Assembly (NCBI GenBank): GCA_036365145.1
Contig: JAEOAD010002183.1
Coordinates: forward strand, 1,054,001-1,118,000
DNA from: Orientallactaga sibirica
Taxonomy: Eukaryota > Chordata > Mammalia > Rodentia > Dipodidae
DNA: 64,000 nucleotides
Reading direction: 5' to 3'
Position numbers and translations under genes: made by a program. The notes below the pieces were generated by a model, which did not search any database, had not been told where the DNA came from, and saw only the letters and a program-made list of their open reading frames with translations. Numbering within the stretch: position 1 is the first letter of the stretch; every line of letters starts with the position of its first letter. Below are positions 24,181-36,079 of this stretch, in pieces.

Positions 24181-24662
24181 AGGCATGCGTGCAAACAGAA
24201 AGGAGGGTACACGTATGTTGTACATTGGGACATGGCACCAAAGCAGGCAGAGGGTTTTAGTATCTGCTGTTTACTGTCTGTCAGGATGGTCTTCCTGGGT
24301 ATGAATAATAACAGAAGGAAAGGAAAACACACCTGGAGAATTAGTAGATTCCAGTCTTTAAACACCATTAGTGAGTAGATCATGAACTGAATTCTATAGT
24401 AGAAGATATTAGAGCATTGTTATATGAGATGTAACACTTCATGAAACTTGTTTCACCTATATATGAGTACACTATGTAGGACTATGTAAACAGGAGCACT
24501 GATTTCTCACAGAAAGAGCTTTACATGCAATGGCTTACAATACAGAATAATCACTGAGGGACATTATTTAAAGTTCCCTGACCTTTCCTTCCAAAGGCAA
24601 GGAGTGTTACATTAAAGACTATTGTTTTTTCCCTTGTATTTTACATTTACCAAAAATTAAGC
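24181..24662. other. No recognised feature
   Basis: Overlapping open frames at 24132-24383 exist on both strands. Neither shows a domain. Confidence 0.4.
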
Positions 24663-26362
24663 AAAGAAAACCTTGCTTCTAAGAGAAAGGGAAAATAGGA
24701 GAGGGGAGAAGGGAAGAGGGCTACTCAATAAGCAAGTTGGAAGACAGAAAAGGAAGGAAGGAAAGAAGGGAGGGATTGAGAATAAGTATAGGGAAGTGTA
24801 TAGCATTCTATAAAATATAAACCTCAATAAGAGGAAAGGGGGATGGGCTGGACAGAAGTGCCCTGTAAAAGGAGGAAAAAGCTTAATCCTAAAACCATGG
24901 TTTCTGCCTGGTAAATTCCAGGGCCAGAAATGGGTTACCCACCAAAGTGATCTGTTGGTCAGGAGGACACATAAGGGCCCCAAAATAATGCAGACCTTTG
25001 CCAGAGCACTTGGTTACCTACCAGAGCTAAAAAATAAGACCCTATTGCTAAACATATCACAGGTTACAATCACAGGGTGTCAAAAGACCATATTGGAAAT
25101 GAGAGGGAAACCAGTTCCCTTCTGATTACCCCTCATTGCCCTGGAAAGTGCCATAGGAGGTTCTGGGGGATAATGGTTGCCAACAGAGTGAATAAGCAGG
25201 AGATCCTGCAAGTACAATATCAACCAACTGGGCAACAAGTATATACCTGTACCATAGTGGCACACAGCCTATGCCAGTAACCAACTGTTCTTAGATTGAA
25301 CATGAGAATTGCTCAGTGGGAGATCACTCATACCTGGTACTGGGAACCAAGCCACAATCCCATTGATAGGAAACATAGACTCCATACATAAGCCTCCACT
25401 GCTTTTTGGCTAAGAATTTAGTGTGGTGGTTTGATTCAGGTGTCCCCCATAAACTTAGGTGTTCTGAATACTAGGTTCCCAGCAGATGGAGATTTGGGAA
25501 ATAACGCCTCCTAGAGGCAGTGTATTGTTGGGGGGTGGGCTTATAAGCCAGTGTCCCCTTGACAGTTTTTAACACACTCCCCCATTGCTATTGTCCACCT
25601 TATGTTGGCCAGAGGTGATGTCCACCCTCTTCTCATGCCATCATTTTCCCCTGCCATCATTGAGCTTCCCCTCAAGTCTATAAGCCAAAATAAACCATTT
25701 TATCCCAAAAGCTGCTCTTGGTCAGGTGAATTCTGCCAGCAAATGCAAACCTTACTGCAACATGTGGGTATTCACATGAAAAAGTCTCTCAAATAACAAT
25801 CCAAACCAGTCCCTGTTTTATTTTATAGATGGCAGAGAATAGTAGGGAGATCCAGGATTCATCAATATGACAGGAAATGATAGTCAACTACCTGCCATGA
25901 GACATGCCACCTCTATTGCATCTGCTAGGGCTCAGGAGACATTGCAGAGGAAACTGTGATTTTCACATGAGTACTGCTCTCACAGGTAGCCTGAAAACCC
26001 ATTCCAGGGAGATGGCAACAGATAATATGGTCACTCAAATCACCTTAAAACAGAAATCTAGAAGCTACAGAGAATTCAATACTAAATGATATTTCTAACA
26101 CGCCCACCAAGACTCAAGGATCATTGTGTAATAAGGAGCAGAAAGATTGTAAGAGCCACAGGGCAAATAAAAATATCCCAAGGCACATCCTCCCCCCAAA
26201 AGTGACTGAGGACCTCAGATCTCCAAATCAAACACCAATACTAGAATACCAGCAACCCACTGAGGAGGGCCCTCAGTAGAATGGGATTGGGGGAGAGGAG
26301 ATATATGAGCATAACCTTGAAAAAAAAAATAAACTTTATTTAAAAAAGAAAACCTTGCTTCT
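24663..26362 (+). mobile_element. 5'-truncated L1 insertion (3'UTR only) with 18-bp TSD
   Basis: An exact 18-bp direct repeat, AAAGAAAACCTTGCTTCT, lies at 24663-24680 and 26345-26362. Between them is purine-rich L1 3'UTR (24681-25421), an inserted MaLR LTR (25422-25766), and more 3'UTR including GCAGAAAGATTGTAAGAGCC (26141-26160). It ends in an A-rich tail with AATAAA at 26326-26336. The TSD defines the insertion exactly: no ORF2 was carried in. The 3'UTR subfamily differs from that at 22321-23262. Confidence 0.9.
25422..25766 (+). mobile_element. Solo MaLR LTR nested in L1
   Basis: It opens TGTGGTGGTTTGATTCAGGT, holds CTTCCCCTCAAGTC and GCCAAAATAAACC, and ends near TACTGCAACA. L1 3'UTR continues on both sides, so it inserted after that L1 and lost its internal region by LTR-LTR recombination, or arose as a solo copy. 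Confidence 0.85.
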
Positions 26363-28145
26363 GACTTCCCAGAGATTTTTTTTATAGTCTCATCCTATGT
26401 CACACATTGATTCTCTTCTACTCTCCTTCTTCTATTCTTTAGATGGCCTAAAAATTAGCAAAAGAGGTGAATTAATTTGTAAATATGTTCTCATCAAAAT
26501 CATTATCCAACTGAATAAGAGCCTGTTGAGTCAGAATCACCCCCTAGCTGTATTCACTTATAACATTATTTATTCTCTCTGAGCCTCAGTTTCTTTGGAT
26601 GTAAACTAATGTTAATATTGTTGTGAGGAATGAAGATGATTCAAGTCAAGTGTCAACAATAGGTAGCATCCAATAAGGAAATATTTTAAGTTATAATTAA
26701 ATGAGAGCTGGTGTATGATTTATCCATTTCTTAGCCTCTTCATACCTAACCAGGCATCCTGCTTTCCATGGACATGAAGGCCATGTGTCACCTCTTTCTT
26801 CCCCCTGAGGGCTAACACATAGTCTGACACACAGATGCTGCTTGCTAAAACCTGACAGAATTACATAAAGGAAGGGTGCTCTTTTGTTTTCTTCATAACA
26901 GAATATACTTGTTGCCAAAATCACTATAGAACTAATTGTTATTCTCTGAGTAGGTTGTTAATTTTTTTTGGACTAGGAATATAATCACAATAGGAACCAC
27001 CTAACTTCCAAATGATCCAACTACTGAGGGATTAAAAGTCAAGCTTCATCAAGTAAGCTTCACCCTACCAGTCAGGAATGTGATGCTTCTTCCTTGGCTC
27101 TGAGAAGCTGCCAATAATTGAATGCACCTGATGGTCAAGCACAGGCCGCGAAGAGAGTGATATTTTTGTTTACCTTAAAAAGGAAAGAACTGATGATAAG
27201 AAGAAACAGGTGTTTTGCTCTGGAACAAGCCCATGACAGTCTTGAACAGAGCCAATAATTTGACTTTCTTTTAAAGTAACTTTCTTTCTCCTGTTCACAT
27301 TTGTATATAAAAATTCTCACACACCCCCAAATTAGCCTGCCTCCTTAGATGATTTCTGAGTCACCTCTCCAATATACCCTACCCTCAAGGGAAGTCCTTT
27401 TCTAGTGACCTCACTGCAGTATCCACACAAGGTAAGAATCTCTCTGGAGATATATCATTACCATTTCAAGAAAATTCCAGATATCATTTAAACAAAGCAT
27501 GCTCCTAGATCAAGCAGGCCATAAGAGCTTCATTGAGCTGATAGTTATCTCTAAAGAATTCCAAGGTGGACAAAGCTACTGAGTTTTCTCATCGTACCAT
27601 CTTCACAATAATAATGAAAATGCAGTTTTTATACAACTACCCTTCCCAGCTGACCCTTGGGTGGCACTTGCTCAGTATTCACATAAAACACATAAAAACA
27701 TCTTTTTGTCATTTGTGTCTAAGCCTCTGTTGCACAGGTAAAGAGGCTCAGACAGGGAGGGAATGTTAAGGAAGGAGTGAGATCCTGGAACAACCTCCTT
27801 TAGAGGTCTGTCTGAGCCCCTCTTCCTGCTGTGACTGGCCATCTCGATGCTAAGCTTTCTGGGATCCTGCTTCTCCTCCTGTCTTTCTGCCAAGTGGCAA
27901 GATTACATGGTTCATAAAACAAAGTCCAAGGGCATGAGAAAGACAGTTTTAGGAACCTGTTGATGTTTAGTATGCATACTTCCTTGTGGTGAAAAGGCTG
28001 ATGTTTGTTACAAACAAGATGTTGCTTGCACACAAGTAAGAGATGTCCAATTGTTGATATCCATTATCTTTATTCTTACTCAATCAACACAGCCACCTTA
28101 GCTGAGCTACGGGGACTCTGAGAGGTGCTAGGGAAGGTGAGGAGG
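26363..28145. other. Single-copy-looking sequence, no gene seen
   Basis: No repeat family or domain-bearing frame recognised in 1.8 kb. Base composition is more balanced than in the flanks. Confidence 0.4.
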
Positions 28146-28402
28146 AAGGAGTGCTTTTCCTTTCTTTCTTTCCTTTATTTATTTACTTATTTGAGAGGAA
28201 GAAAGAGGCACTGAGAGAGAGAAAGAGAGAGAGAGAATGGATGTGCCAGGGCCTCCAGCCACAGCAAACAAATTCCAGATGCATGTGCCCCCTTGTATAT
28301 CTGGCTTACATGGGTCCTGGAGAATTGAACCAGGATCCTTTGGCTTTTCAGGCAATTGCCTTAACCACTAAGCCATCTCTCCAGCCCCCAGGAGTGTTCT
28401 TT
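28146..28402 (-). mobile_element. tRNA-derived SINE, antisense, second subfamily
   Basis: The body at about 28159-28388 ends CTAAGCCATCTCTCCAGCCCC, the reverse complement of the family head. It has GGGCCTCCAGCCAC and GCATGTGCCCCCTTG, plus a reversed (AAAT)n tail. An imperfect TSD (AGGAGTGCTTTTC / AGGAGTGTTCTTTC) flanks it. It shares the CTGGAGGCCCTGG middle with the copies at 36080 and 50716, unlike the CACAAGGGGGCGC copies. Confidence 0.85.
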
Positions 28403-28635
28403 CAATAGGATGACACATAATGGCAGAGGGTAAAAGAAATGAATGGATAGGAAACATATGAAGCACTGGATGAGCACATAAACAGGTCTAGAAAGTTCAA
28501 ATGTTCAGTGTCGAGACTCTATATTGTGATAGACAATACTGAACTGCTGAAATATAATGGGAAAGAAGATCCCTGCCCTCATAGAGCAGGCATTCTACTT
28601 GGAAGTGACAAAATAGTCAAGGAAAATATCATTTC

Positions 28636-28853
28636 AGGGGCTGAGATGATGGCTCACTAATTTATTTTTTTTGCAAGCATGAGGAGCTGAGTTCAGATTC
28701 CTAGTACCCATGAAAAAGCTAGGCATGAAAGCATGTGCCTGTGCTCCTAGCACTAGGGAGACAGAAACAAGACAATTAAGCACTGAGAATCACTGGCTAG
28801 TTTGCCTAACTGAATCAGATCTGTGAGCTCCAGGTTCCACAAGAAACTATCTC
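28636..28853 (+). mobile_element. B4-like (ID-B1 fusion) SINE
   Basis: A tRNA-type head (GGGGCTGAGATGATGGCTCA) is fused to a B1-like part (CTCCTAGCACTAGGGAG) and ends AACTATCTCAAAAAA. The dimer layout matches rodent B4. It is diverged and old. Confidence 0.65.
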
Positions 28854-29163
28854 AAAAAATAGAGAGGGGCTGGAGAGATGGCTTAGCGGCTAAGGCGCCT
28901 GCCTCCTAAGCATAAGAACGCTGGTTCCAATCTCCAGCGGTTCCAATCTCCAGGTCCCACGTTTAGCCAGATGGAAAGTGAGGCAAGGGCGCAATGCTGC
29001 ACTTGCCCACAAGGGGGCGCACACATCTGGATTTCGTTCACAGCAGCTGAGAGACTGCTGGTGCACCCATTTCTGTCTCCCTCTCCCTCTCTGTCTATCT
29101 CTCTCTGTCTCTCTCTCAAAAAATAAATAAAAACTAATTTAAAAATTAAAAAAAAATAGAGAG
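28854..29163 (+). mobile_element. tRNA-derived SINE (jerboa type) with TSD and an internal duplication
   Basis: The body at 28867-29150 shows the full family order from GGGCTGGAGAGATGG to a CT-rich segment and an A-rich tail. A 13-bp TSD, AAAAAATAGAGAG, lies at 28854-28866 and 29151-29163. The B-box segment GGTTCCAATCTCCAG is present twice in tandem (28923-28953). The insertion lies in the tail of the B4-like SINE. Confidence 0.92.
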
Positions 29164-29202
29164 CAACTGAGGACACCCAATGTCAATTTCTGACTTGAGC
29201 GT

Positions 29203-29205
<3 letters not shown>

Positions 29206-29249
<44 letters not shown>
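29206..29249. repeat. (CA)n microsatellite
   Basis: About 22 CA units. Confidence 0.95.
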
Positions 29250-30206
29250 AGACTCATGTACACATACCTTGGCCCTAAATTTCAAGCATCCTTGCAGAGA
29301 AGGTGGCTGGGGATGGAGTGGGAATAGTGGTAGGTGGGTATAAAGTGAAAACAGAGCACCTTAACCAAACTATCCTTCTCACAACTTCCTTGGGATTGGC
29401 ATGTGTATTCCAGTAATTATGGATTCCCTGGAAGTGAGTCCCTTCTACAAAGGGATAACACAAGCAGGACTACATTGCTTTCCTTCCCATTTGAGCCATC
29501 AACAGCTCTCTTTGGGCCAGCTGTGGCGTATTGTTTCTCAAATGCATTGCATATCATTGTTGGCTAAACTGGCTCAGCCAACTGTTACAGAATCATAGGA
29601 GAAAGCAGCCTGGCCCATCTTCTTGCCTCAGACTGATGACAACGGATGTCTCTATAGCACCAGCCCATGTCCACAGACCAACTCGACAATAAGGCTCTTC
29701 AGTGAAGTCTAAATTTGCTTCTAGAAGGAAAGATTTCCACAGCATCATCAACTCTTTTTTATTTTTTTGGTCAACTTCATGTTCATACATCAATATATTC
29801 TTTGATTCCATAAATGAAAATAAAAGTAAACAAAAGCAAGAAAATGAAATGATTCCAGACAGCCAAAGAGCCTTGTAGAGGAACCTAGTAACTATGTGCT
29901 AGCTGCTAGGTTAACTATACATACCTGCATAAAAGAAGTAAACCTTAGAAATATTCATGAATGATACATGAAGATAAAAGTTACCTTGATTGAAAAGAGG
30001 GAAATTCTGAAAGCGAACTTCCTAAATAATTATCAGACAGGAAAAATGTAAATGTAGCATGATTTACAACTTGAGATGCTGGCCTTGAGCCCACATCAGT
30101 GTTCAAACACAATCAAATCATTTCCACTGAAACACACCCACATATGTTCTGAGGCTCACCAAACCTAACCTGGACCAAATAAGAGGAAACCTCCTGAGAA
30201 GCGACT

Positions 30207-30208
<2 letters not shown>
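29250..30208. other. Single-copy-looking sequence, no gene seen
   Basis: Short frames on both strands without domains. No repeat recognised. Confidence 0.4.

Positions 30209-30252
<44 letters not shown>
30209..30252. repeat. (GT)n microsatellite
   Basis: About 22 GT units. Confidence 0.95.
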
Positions 30253-30255
<3 letters not shown>

Positions 30256-30407
30256 ACAAGTCCTAGATTGACTTTTGGGCTTTGACTATTCCCCTGCTGG
30301 GCCATTCATGTCCAGTGCCTTATGTTTTCCTAAAAAAAAAAAAAAAAAACTGCCTATAGAATAAATTAAAACAAAATAACCCCTTTATAGAAAAACCTTT
30401 ACTTTCT

Positions 30408-30585
30408 TTATTTTTTTTTTTGTTGTTTTTATTTTGTTTTTTGAGGTAGGGTCTCACTCTAGCCCAGGCTGAGCTGGAATTCACTATGTAGTTTCTGGGT
30501 GGCCTCGAACTCACAGTGATCTATCTTCCTACCTCTGCCTCCCAAGTGCTGGGATTATAGGTATTGACCACCACTCCTGACCCAA
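30408..30585 (-). mobile_element. B1 SINE (antisense)
   Basis: Poly(T) and TTTTGTTTTTTGAGGTAGGG lead into CTCACTCTAGCCCAGGCTGA, GGCCTCGAACTCACAG and GCCTCCCAAGTGCTGGGATT. This is a near full-length B1 of the jerboa-type variant. Confidence 0.9.
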
Positions 30586-30756
30586 AACCATTATGTTCTA
30601 TGTGTTTATTTTCTTTTGACTATTAGAGATATAAACTTCTGCTCCCGAAATTAAACAATGGCTTTAGAACTGAGCTTAAATTTCTGATTATTTGGAAGCA
30701 TTAGTAGGAGCTTCCCTTTCAGAAGAGACATATGTATGTGGAAACTACCTTCACTA

Positions 30757-30773
30757 CTTCTCTCTCTCTCTCT

Positions 30774-30805
<32 letters not shown>
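30757..30805. repeat. (CT)n then poly(T)
   Basis: A CT run followed by about 27 T, forming the reversed tail of the adjoining B1. Confidence 0.9.
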
Positions 30806-30952
30806 GAGGTAGGATCTCACTTCAGCCTACACTAAGCTGGAATTCACTAATTCACTATGTAGTCTCAGGCTGGCCTCGAACTCACAGCCATTCTCTTACC
30901 TTTGCCTCCCAATTGCTGGGATTAAAGGCATGTGCCACCACACCTGCACCTT
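30806..30952 (-). mobile_element. B1 SINE (antisense)
   Basis: GAGGTAGGATCTCACTTCAG, CTGGCCTCGAACTCACAGCC and TGCTGGGATTAAAGGCATGT appear in B1 antisense order. The ATTCACTA segment is duplicated near 30842-30857. Confidence 0.9.
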
Positions 30953-31920
30953 CACTTCTTCTTCTTCAAAAAAAAAAAATCCCACAAACAAAACAATTCC
31001 TTACCCCTGTCTCCAAGAAAGAAATTTCATTAGAATTCTTCCAGTTTCAATTGAAAGATTCAATTGTAAATGGCTGAAACAAGAAATTTATAGCCAGACT
31101 TAAACTGAGAAATACAAAGGCTAGCAAGTTCAGGAATGGGCAGAGCTATGTGCTTAAATTATGCAGACTCTGCTGTGGCTTGATTTTTTTTTCTTCTTTT
31201 GGACACAAGGTGGTCCCTATGGTATGCAGGGCAAAGGAGCAACAGGGAGAATGTTTGACTGGTGTGCTGCATGACCAGGTCCTAGGGCTTCATCCCTTGG
31301 TGTGCTTAAGAAGGGACTTGCTTCTGAAGAAAAAAGCCCCACTGCTATTCCCCGGAAAGGGATACACATTGCCATCTAAGACAGGCAGGAGTTTCTGTAA
31401 TATCCATGCTGTTCCTCCATCAAAAATCTATCAAAACAGTCCAGCTATGGCTTGTGAACAATCTCCCCATATTCCACTGAACTTTTCACTTGAAGTTTTT
31501 TTTAAAAAAGTGCTCTCCACATAGCATTTCTATGACAGAATGCTTTCTCATTATTTGTTACTTATAGAAACACACAAGTGGAGCCATCCAAATGTAACTA
31601 AGCCTCTATTTCCAGGACTCCTTAGCAGCAATCTGGTGTCAGGCTGTAGAGCACTAGGCCATGAGAACTAGTGGGAAAGTCAGGTGCATTTCAAGAGTAC
31701 TTTTGCCTACAAAGTTCTCTCACCTTATACCTGAATTCAAACATGGAGAGTAGGTATAACTAAACATGCACTCAAAGGTGACTCAGTGCCTCAGTCAGCC
31801 ACCATAAAACTGAGAGTAGCTTTGTTTATGCATTAGGAAATACAGCCTCAGAGAGGTTAAGCAACTTTCCCACAATAATATGTCAAAGAGTACCACCATG
31901 ATTCTTCTCCTTACAAAAAT
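30953..31920. other. Single-copy-looking sequence, no gene confirmed
   Basis: A 124-codon sense frame at 31150-31524 is the longest here. It shows no recognisable domain, signal peptide or exon boundary, and I treat it as chance. Confidence 0.4.
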
Positions 31921-32120
31921 TCCTATTAGCTCTTAGCTGGGCGTGGTGGCACATGCCTTTAATCCCAGCACTTGGGAGGCAGAGGTAGGAGGATCACCAT
32001 GAGTTCGAGGCCACCCTGAGACTACATAGTGAATTCCAGATCAGCCTGGGCTAGAGTGAGACCCTACCACCAAAAAACAAAAAACAAAAAAACAAAAAAA
32101 CAAAAATCCTATTAGCTCTT
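31921..32120 (+). mobile_element. B1 SINE with TSD
   Basis: The body at 31935-32106 has AGCTGGGCGTGGTGGCACAT, CTTTAATCCCAGCACTTGGG, GAGACTACATAGTGAATTCC, CTAGAGTGAGACCCTACC and a (CAAAAAA)n tail. The 14-bp TSD TCCTATTAGCTCTT lies at 31921-31934 and 32107-32120. This is the cleanest B1 in the window and the best evidence for the host's B1 subfamily. Confidence 0.95.
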
Positions 32121-32442
32121 TACAGGATACTTGTATATAGAAAAGAAGTTATACTTTGTACTATTTGCTAATTATCTTGTTCTAATAAATCTTTGGAGGT
32201 AATAACCATAATTTCAATCAACAGTTTGTGTTATGAATGCAAGGGTTTCATATCACAAAATTTGGATCCCAATTTTTATGAGATTAGATCATAAGAAATC
32301 CATTGTTAGAAAGATTCTACTAATTATATCCTAGTAAAATCCTTCAAACATTGTATGACCTTAATATACTATATATATCACTTTATTTATGTTGCAGTCT
32401 CATATACTTTATGTGCTCAGGTAAAAAAAAAATGTTTATCTA

Positions 32443-32730
32443 GGACTGGAGAGATGGCTTAGTGGTTAAGGCGCCTGCCTGCCAAGCCTAAGAACACTCC
32501 TTCAATTCTGCAGGTCCCACGTTTAGCGAGATGCAAGGATGCAATGCCACACTTGCCCGTAAGGGAGCACACATGTCTGGAGTTTGTTCACAGCAGCTGA
32601 GAGGCCATTGGTGTGCCCATCCTCTCCTTCTCTCTCTCTCTCTCTCTCTCTCTCCCTTCCTCCCTCTCTGCCTCTTCCCCTCTGTCTCTATCTCTCTCTG
32701 TCTCTCTCAAATAATAATAAAAAAATTTAT
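32443..32730 (+). mobile_element. tRNA-derived SINE (jerboa type)
   Basis: GGACTGGAGAGATGGCTTAG, GGTCCCACGTTTAGC, CACACTTGCCCGTAAGGG and a long CT-rich segment lead into an (ATA)n tail. Part of the GTGACGCAAGG segment is deleted (GATGCAAGGATGC). Confidence 0.9.
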
Positions 32731-33007
32731 TACAAATATTGGCTCTAACTTTTGTAATATTCTATGAAAAGTCTTGTATCTTTGAAATTTACATACATAT
32801 AATTTAAAAAAAAATCCTTCAAACATCTGAATCACCCAAAAGTTGGGATTTTTGTAATAAGAAACTTCTGATAACTCTTAAAGAAATACTAAACTTCATT
32901 TTACCTCTTTTTTCAATAAAAAATTAAACCAAAATTACAGATGTTATCTCTTCAGAAATACTTTCCAAAACCTTCCTCTAAGCATTCATAAACAATACAG
33001 AATAGAG

Positions 33008-33029
33008 TTGTGGTGGTTTGAATCAGACG
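33008..33029 (+). mobile_element. First 22 bp of a MaLR LTR, split by insertion
   Basis: GTGGTGGTTTGAATCAGA is the start of a sense MaLR LTR. The rest resumes at about 33700 (GATGTCCTTCATAAACTCG). The break is filled by an antisense MaLR. Confidence 0.75.
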
Positions 33030-33378
33030 TTGTTGCAGTCAGGTTCATGTTGCTGATAGAAAATACCCAACCAAGAGCAGCTTGGGGGAGAAAGGGGTTT
33101 ATTTTGGCTTATAGGATTGAGGGGAAGATCCATGATGGCAGAGGAAAACAATGGCATGAGCAGAGTGTGGACATCACTTCCTGCCCAACATCAGGTGGAC
33201 AAAAACAGCAGGAGAGTATGCCAAACACTGGCAAGGGGAAGCTGGCTATAACCCCCATAAGCCCACCCCCCAAAATACACTGCCTCCAGAAGGCTCCAAT
33301 TACCAAATTGCCACCAGCTGGGAACCTAGTATTGAGAACACCTAAGTTTATGGGAGACAACTGAATCAAACCACCACA
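33030..33378 (-). mobile_element. MaLR LTR (antisense) nested in another MaLR LTR
   Basis: On the minus strand it opens TGTGGTGGTTTGATTCAGTT at 33378 and carries CCATCATGGATCTTCCCC, then AGCCAAAATAAACC. It ends near CTGACTGCAACAACG at 33030. It is close to the LTRs at 7809 and 25422. Confidence 0.85.
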
Positions 33379-33699
33379 TTCTACCCCTGTTCCCCATAAA
33401 CTAATAACCATTCATGATGTAAAATGCAATGCATTTAGTAAAATTTAAAAGTCCCCATAGTTTCTATCAATCTCAATGATGTTTGAACATCCCTATAGAC
33501 CAAGGTCTTTCAACTGAGCTGTAATAGCAAAAAAGGAAGAAAATAATAATGATGGTACAGAATAAACTTACATTGCTGCAAGGCATCTCTTAGAATAAGG
33601 CTTCAAATTCGCCAACCTACCTCCCTCAAATCAGTCCCAAAATGCCAAAAGCCACACAGTCAGGTTTCTAATAGCAATTATCCCACTTCTGGTACCGAT
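33379..33699 (-). mobile_element. MaLR internal remnant (antisense)
   Basis: The lower part matches, in reverse complement, the internal sequence at 7660-7805. The upper end (CCCACTTCTGGTACC near 33684) is, on the minus strand, GGTACCAGAAGTGGG. This is the sequence MaLR elements carry just after the 5' LTR. Most of the internal region and the 5' LTR are therefore deleted. Confidence 0.75.
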
Positions 33700-34028
33700 T
33701 TTACTGTTGTAAGATGTCCTTCATAAACTCGTGTGTTCTAAATGCTTGGTCACCATATGTTGGCAAATTGGAAGGTAGAGCCTTGCTGGATGAGGTGTTG
33801 CTAGGGGTGCACTTGGGGATTGCTATAAACCCAGCTTCCCATTGCCAGAGTGCAGCTGACTTTCTTGCTACTATTTCTACTATGGCAGAAGTGATGCCCA
33901 GCCTCTGCTTATGCCATGATTTCCCCTGCCATCATGAAGCTTCCCCTAAAGACTGTAAACTTAAATAAACTCTCCTCCCATCAGCTGCTTATGGTTATGT
34001 GTTTTGTCCTAGCAACATGAATGTAACT
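33700..34028 (+). mobile_element. Rest of the host MaLR LTR (sense)
   Basis: From GATGTCCTTCATAAACTCGT through TCATGAAGCTTCCCCTAAAG and AAATAAACTC to AGCAACATGAATGTAACTAC, the standard LTR order. It completes the LTR begun at 33008. Confidence 0.8.
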
Positions 34029-34526
34029 ACTAGAGCTGGCATTGGTTCATGATGAGGCTTCCAAATAAAACAATTAATTCAGGTTTATGAATTTATGTCT
34101 ATCTTCCAAAACCTGAATGGCATTATTTTGCTCCAAGAAACTACTTATTTTTCAAAAGCTATAAAGCATCTTTATATACCAAAAACATTTCTAATCTTAA
34201 ATGATACATTACAATTTAAATTTGATGTCTACAGGTTTAATGAGCTGCATGTTAATGGCTGCATTTTATAGAATGATGACTGCAAACCAAAAGAACACTT
34301 AGCATCTTAATATCCATTTAAACTGGACCCAATATGCTGAAGTCACAATTTCCATGAACTTACTCTAGCCTTCTAGGGATTCCCTAAGCTGTCTTCCTCA
34401 GTAACTACCTTCGGAAGGAGAATGGTGGCATCACAGGGCACCTGAACACAGGGCAACAGACATAAAGAATGAAACAAACAAATTCATTTTCACTTAAAAG
34501 ATATGCAGCGAGCTCCATGCATTTAA

Positions 34527-34528
<2 letters not shown>
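34029..34528. other. No recognised feature
   Basis: AT-rich single-copy-looking sequence. Confidence 0.4.

Positions 34529-34602
<74 letters not shown>
34529..34602. repeat. Compound (TC)n(AC)n microsatellite
   Basis: About 16 TC units followed directly by about 21 AC units. The open frame reading VCVCVC/ERERER across it is an artefact. Confidence 0.95.
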
Positions 34603-34605
<3 letters not shown>

Positions 34606-35990
34606 CCCTATTGGCTTCTAGTTTTAGAGATTCTGGGTTTTTTTTCCTCTGTTTTTCAATGTCTTACTGGCCTATCCTGCTGACCTGTCCCTGTCTCCTC
34701 CAATCTCCAGGGCTTGAGTCTGTCTTCGTCTAAGCAAGAAGGGGCAAGGACCCTTTAGCACAATCATTCTAACATATTTCTGATCTCTTACTATGTTCTT
34801 TGAGGGTTCTGACTTAAAGAAGAAAATGCTGAATTATTGATTGACAGCCCTCAACCTGACTATGGGAGACTGCTTCTGATGTCCTGAAAGGGGCAGGCCA
34901 GGGAGGCCACACGCTGATTAAATTTCAGAATCCTTAGAAGCTACAGAAAGGGTCTCACCCCTACTCTGAATGATATCAACACATCATAATATATTTATTA
35001 ACCTTAAGATTTTTGGCTAAAGAATGCAGCCAAATGCAGACTGTATTCTCAGAATCACCCCCTCCCCTTTTTTACCCCATCTCTTATTCCTATCACCTCT
35101 CTTTTTCAAATTTTACAAGACTGAATCTCAAGGCAAAAAGAGAGCTTGAGGGTTAAGATTAAGATATGGCCATCATTTTCCTCCTTTCTTTTGTCATTCT
35201 TTGCATTTCTACATCTCAGCTTGCCCCCTCTCATCTCCCTAACTCATCTTCCTCCTCCCATTCACTGAAATCACTGCTGCATACAGGGTAGGCACAATTA
35301 AGATTATGGACATTTCTGGGAATGAACAGAATAAGCAACATAGTCCTGATACAAAAAGTAGAGCCTACATTATAGCTCAAGTCCTAGGACCACCACACCT
35401 CAGGATGCACCTGGCCTTACCCAGTGAGGTAAGACTAAGCATTCACTTATCTACTGAATAATTTCTCTGTGCTGAAACACACAGTTCAGCAAAATAAACA
35501 GTGAGCATTTAAGACTCTTGCTATCCTTTAAAGAGGAAACATACCCTTAGGAGGATTAAGGAAGGAGCTTAATTTGTCACAGGTACTTGACTATAAATCA
35601 ATTTAGTGATATTATTTTGTCCCAATTTAACAAGTCATAATTTAAAAAATAATAAGATTTTGTAGTAATGCCAAATAACAAGGGTTAATCTTGGAACCTG
35701 TAATATTCTATGAAGGGACAAAGAGGGGCAAATGTGGGCAGTCACTAGCAATCTAATAGCACCACCATCACTTAAGCTTGGGCGAGAGGGGAACTAGGAG
35801 GACAGACACACAAAAATAGCAGGACCAAAACAGCTAAATACACCTATCTGACTGATGACTGCAGAGCCATAGTCGGAGCATATATGTGTTGAGCTGAGAA
35901 ACTTGCATTGAGTAGTCTATGAAAAAAGAATAATAAAAGTGCATATGTGATCACCATCGTTCAAATATGGCTTTAATTTCTAGTGTGTAC

Positions 35991-35996
<6 letters not shown>
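34603..35996. other. Single-copy-looking sequence, no gene seen
   Basis: No repeats or domain-bearing frames recognised. Confidence 0.4.
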
Positions 35997-36021
<25 letters not shown>

Positions 36022-36052
36022 AACAGAGAGACAGAGAGAGAGAGAGAGAGAA
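35997..36052. repeat. (GA)n microsatellite
   Basis: GA units with two short interruptions, in the neighbourhood of an antisense SINE. Confidence 0.95.
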
Positions 36053-36079
36053 GCACTATACATAACATAGACTGGGCTG

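Noticed and set aside
31150..31524. 124-codon open frame as a possible gene
   Set aside because: No domain, no conserved composition and no splice or promoter context. The length is within chance for 64 kb.
33008..33411. Overlapping frames of 118 and 100 codons
   Set aside because: Both are reads of a MaLR LTR.
34405..34602. Open frame with VC and ER dipeptide repeats
   Set aside because: It is a translation of a (TC)n(AC)n microsatellite.
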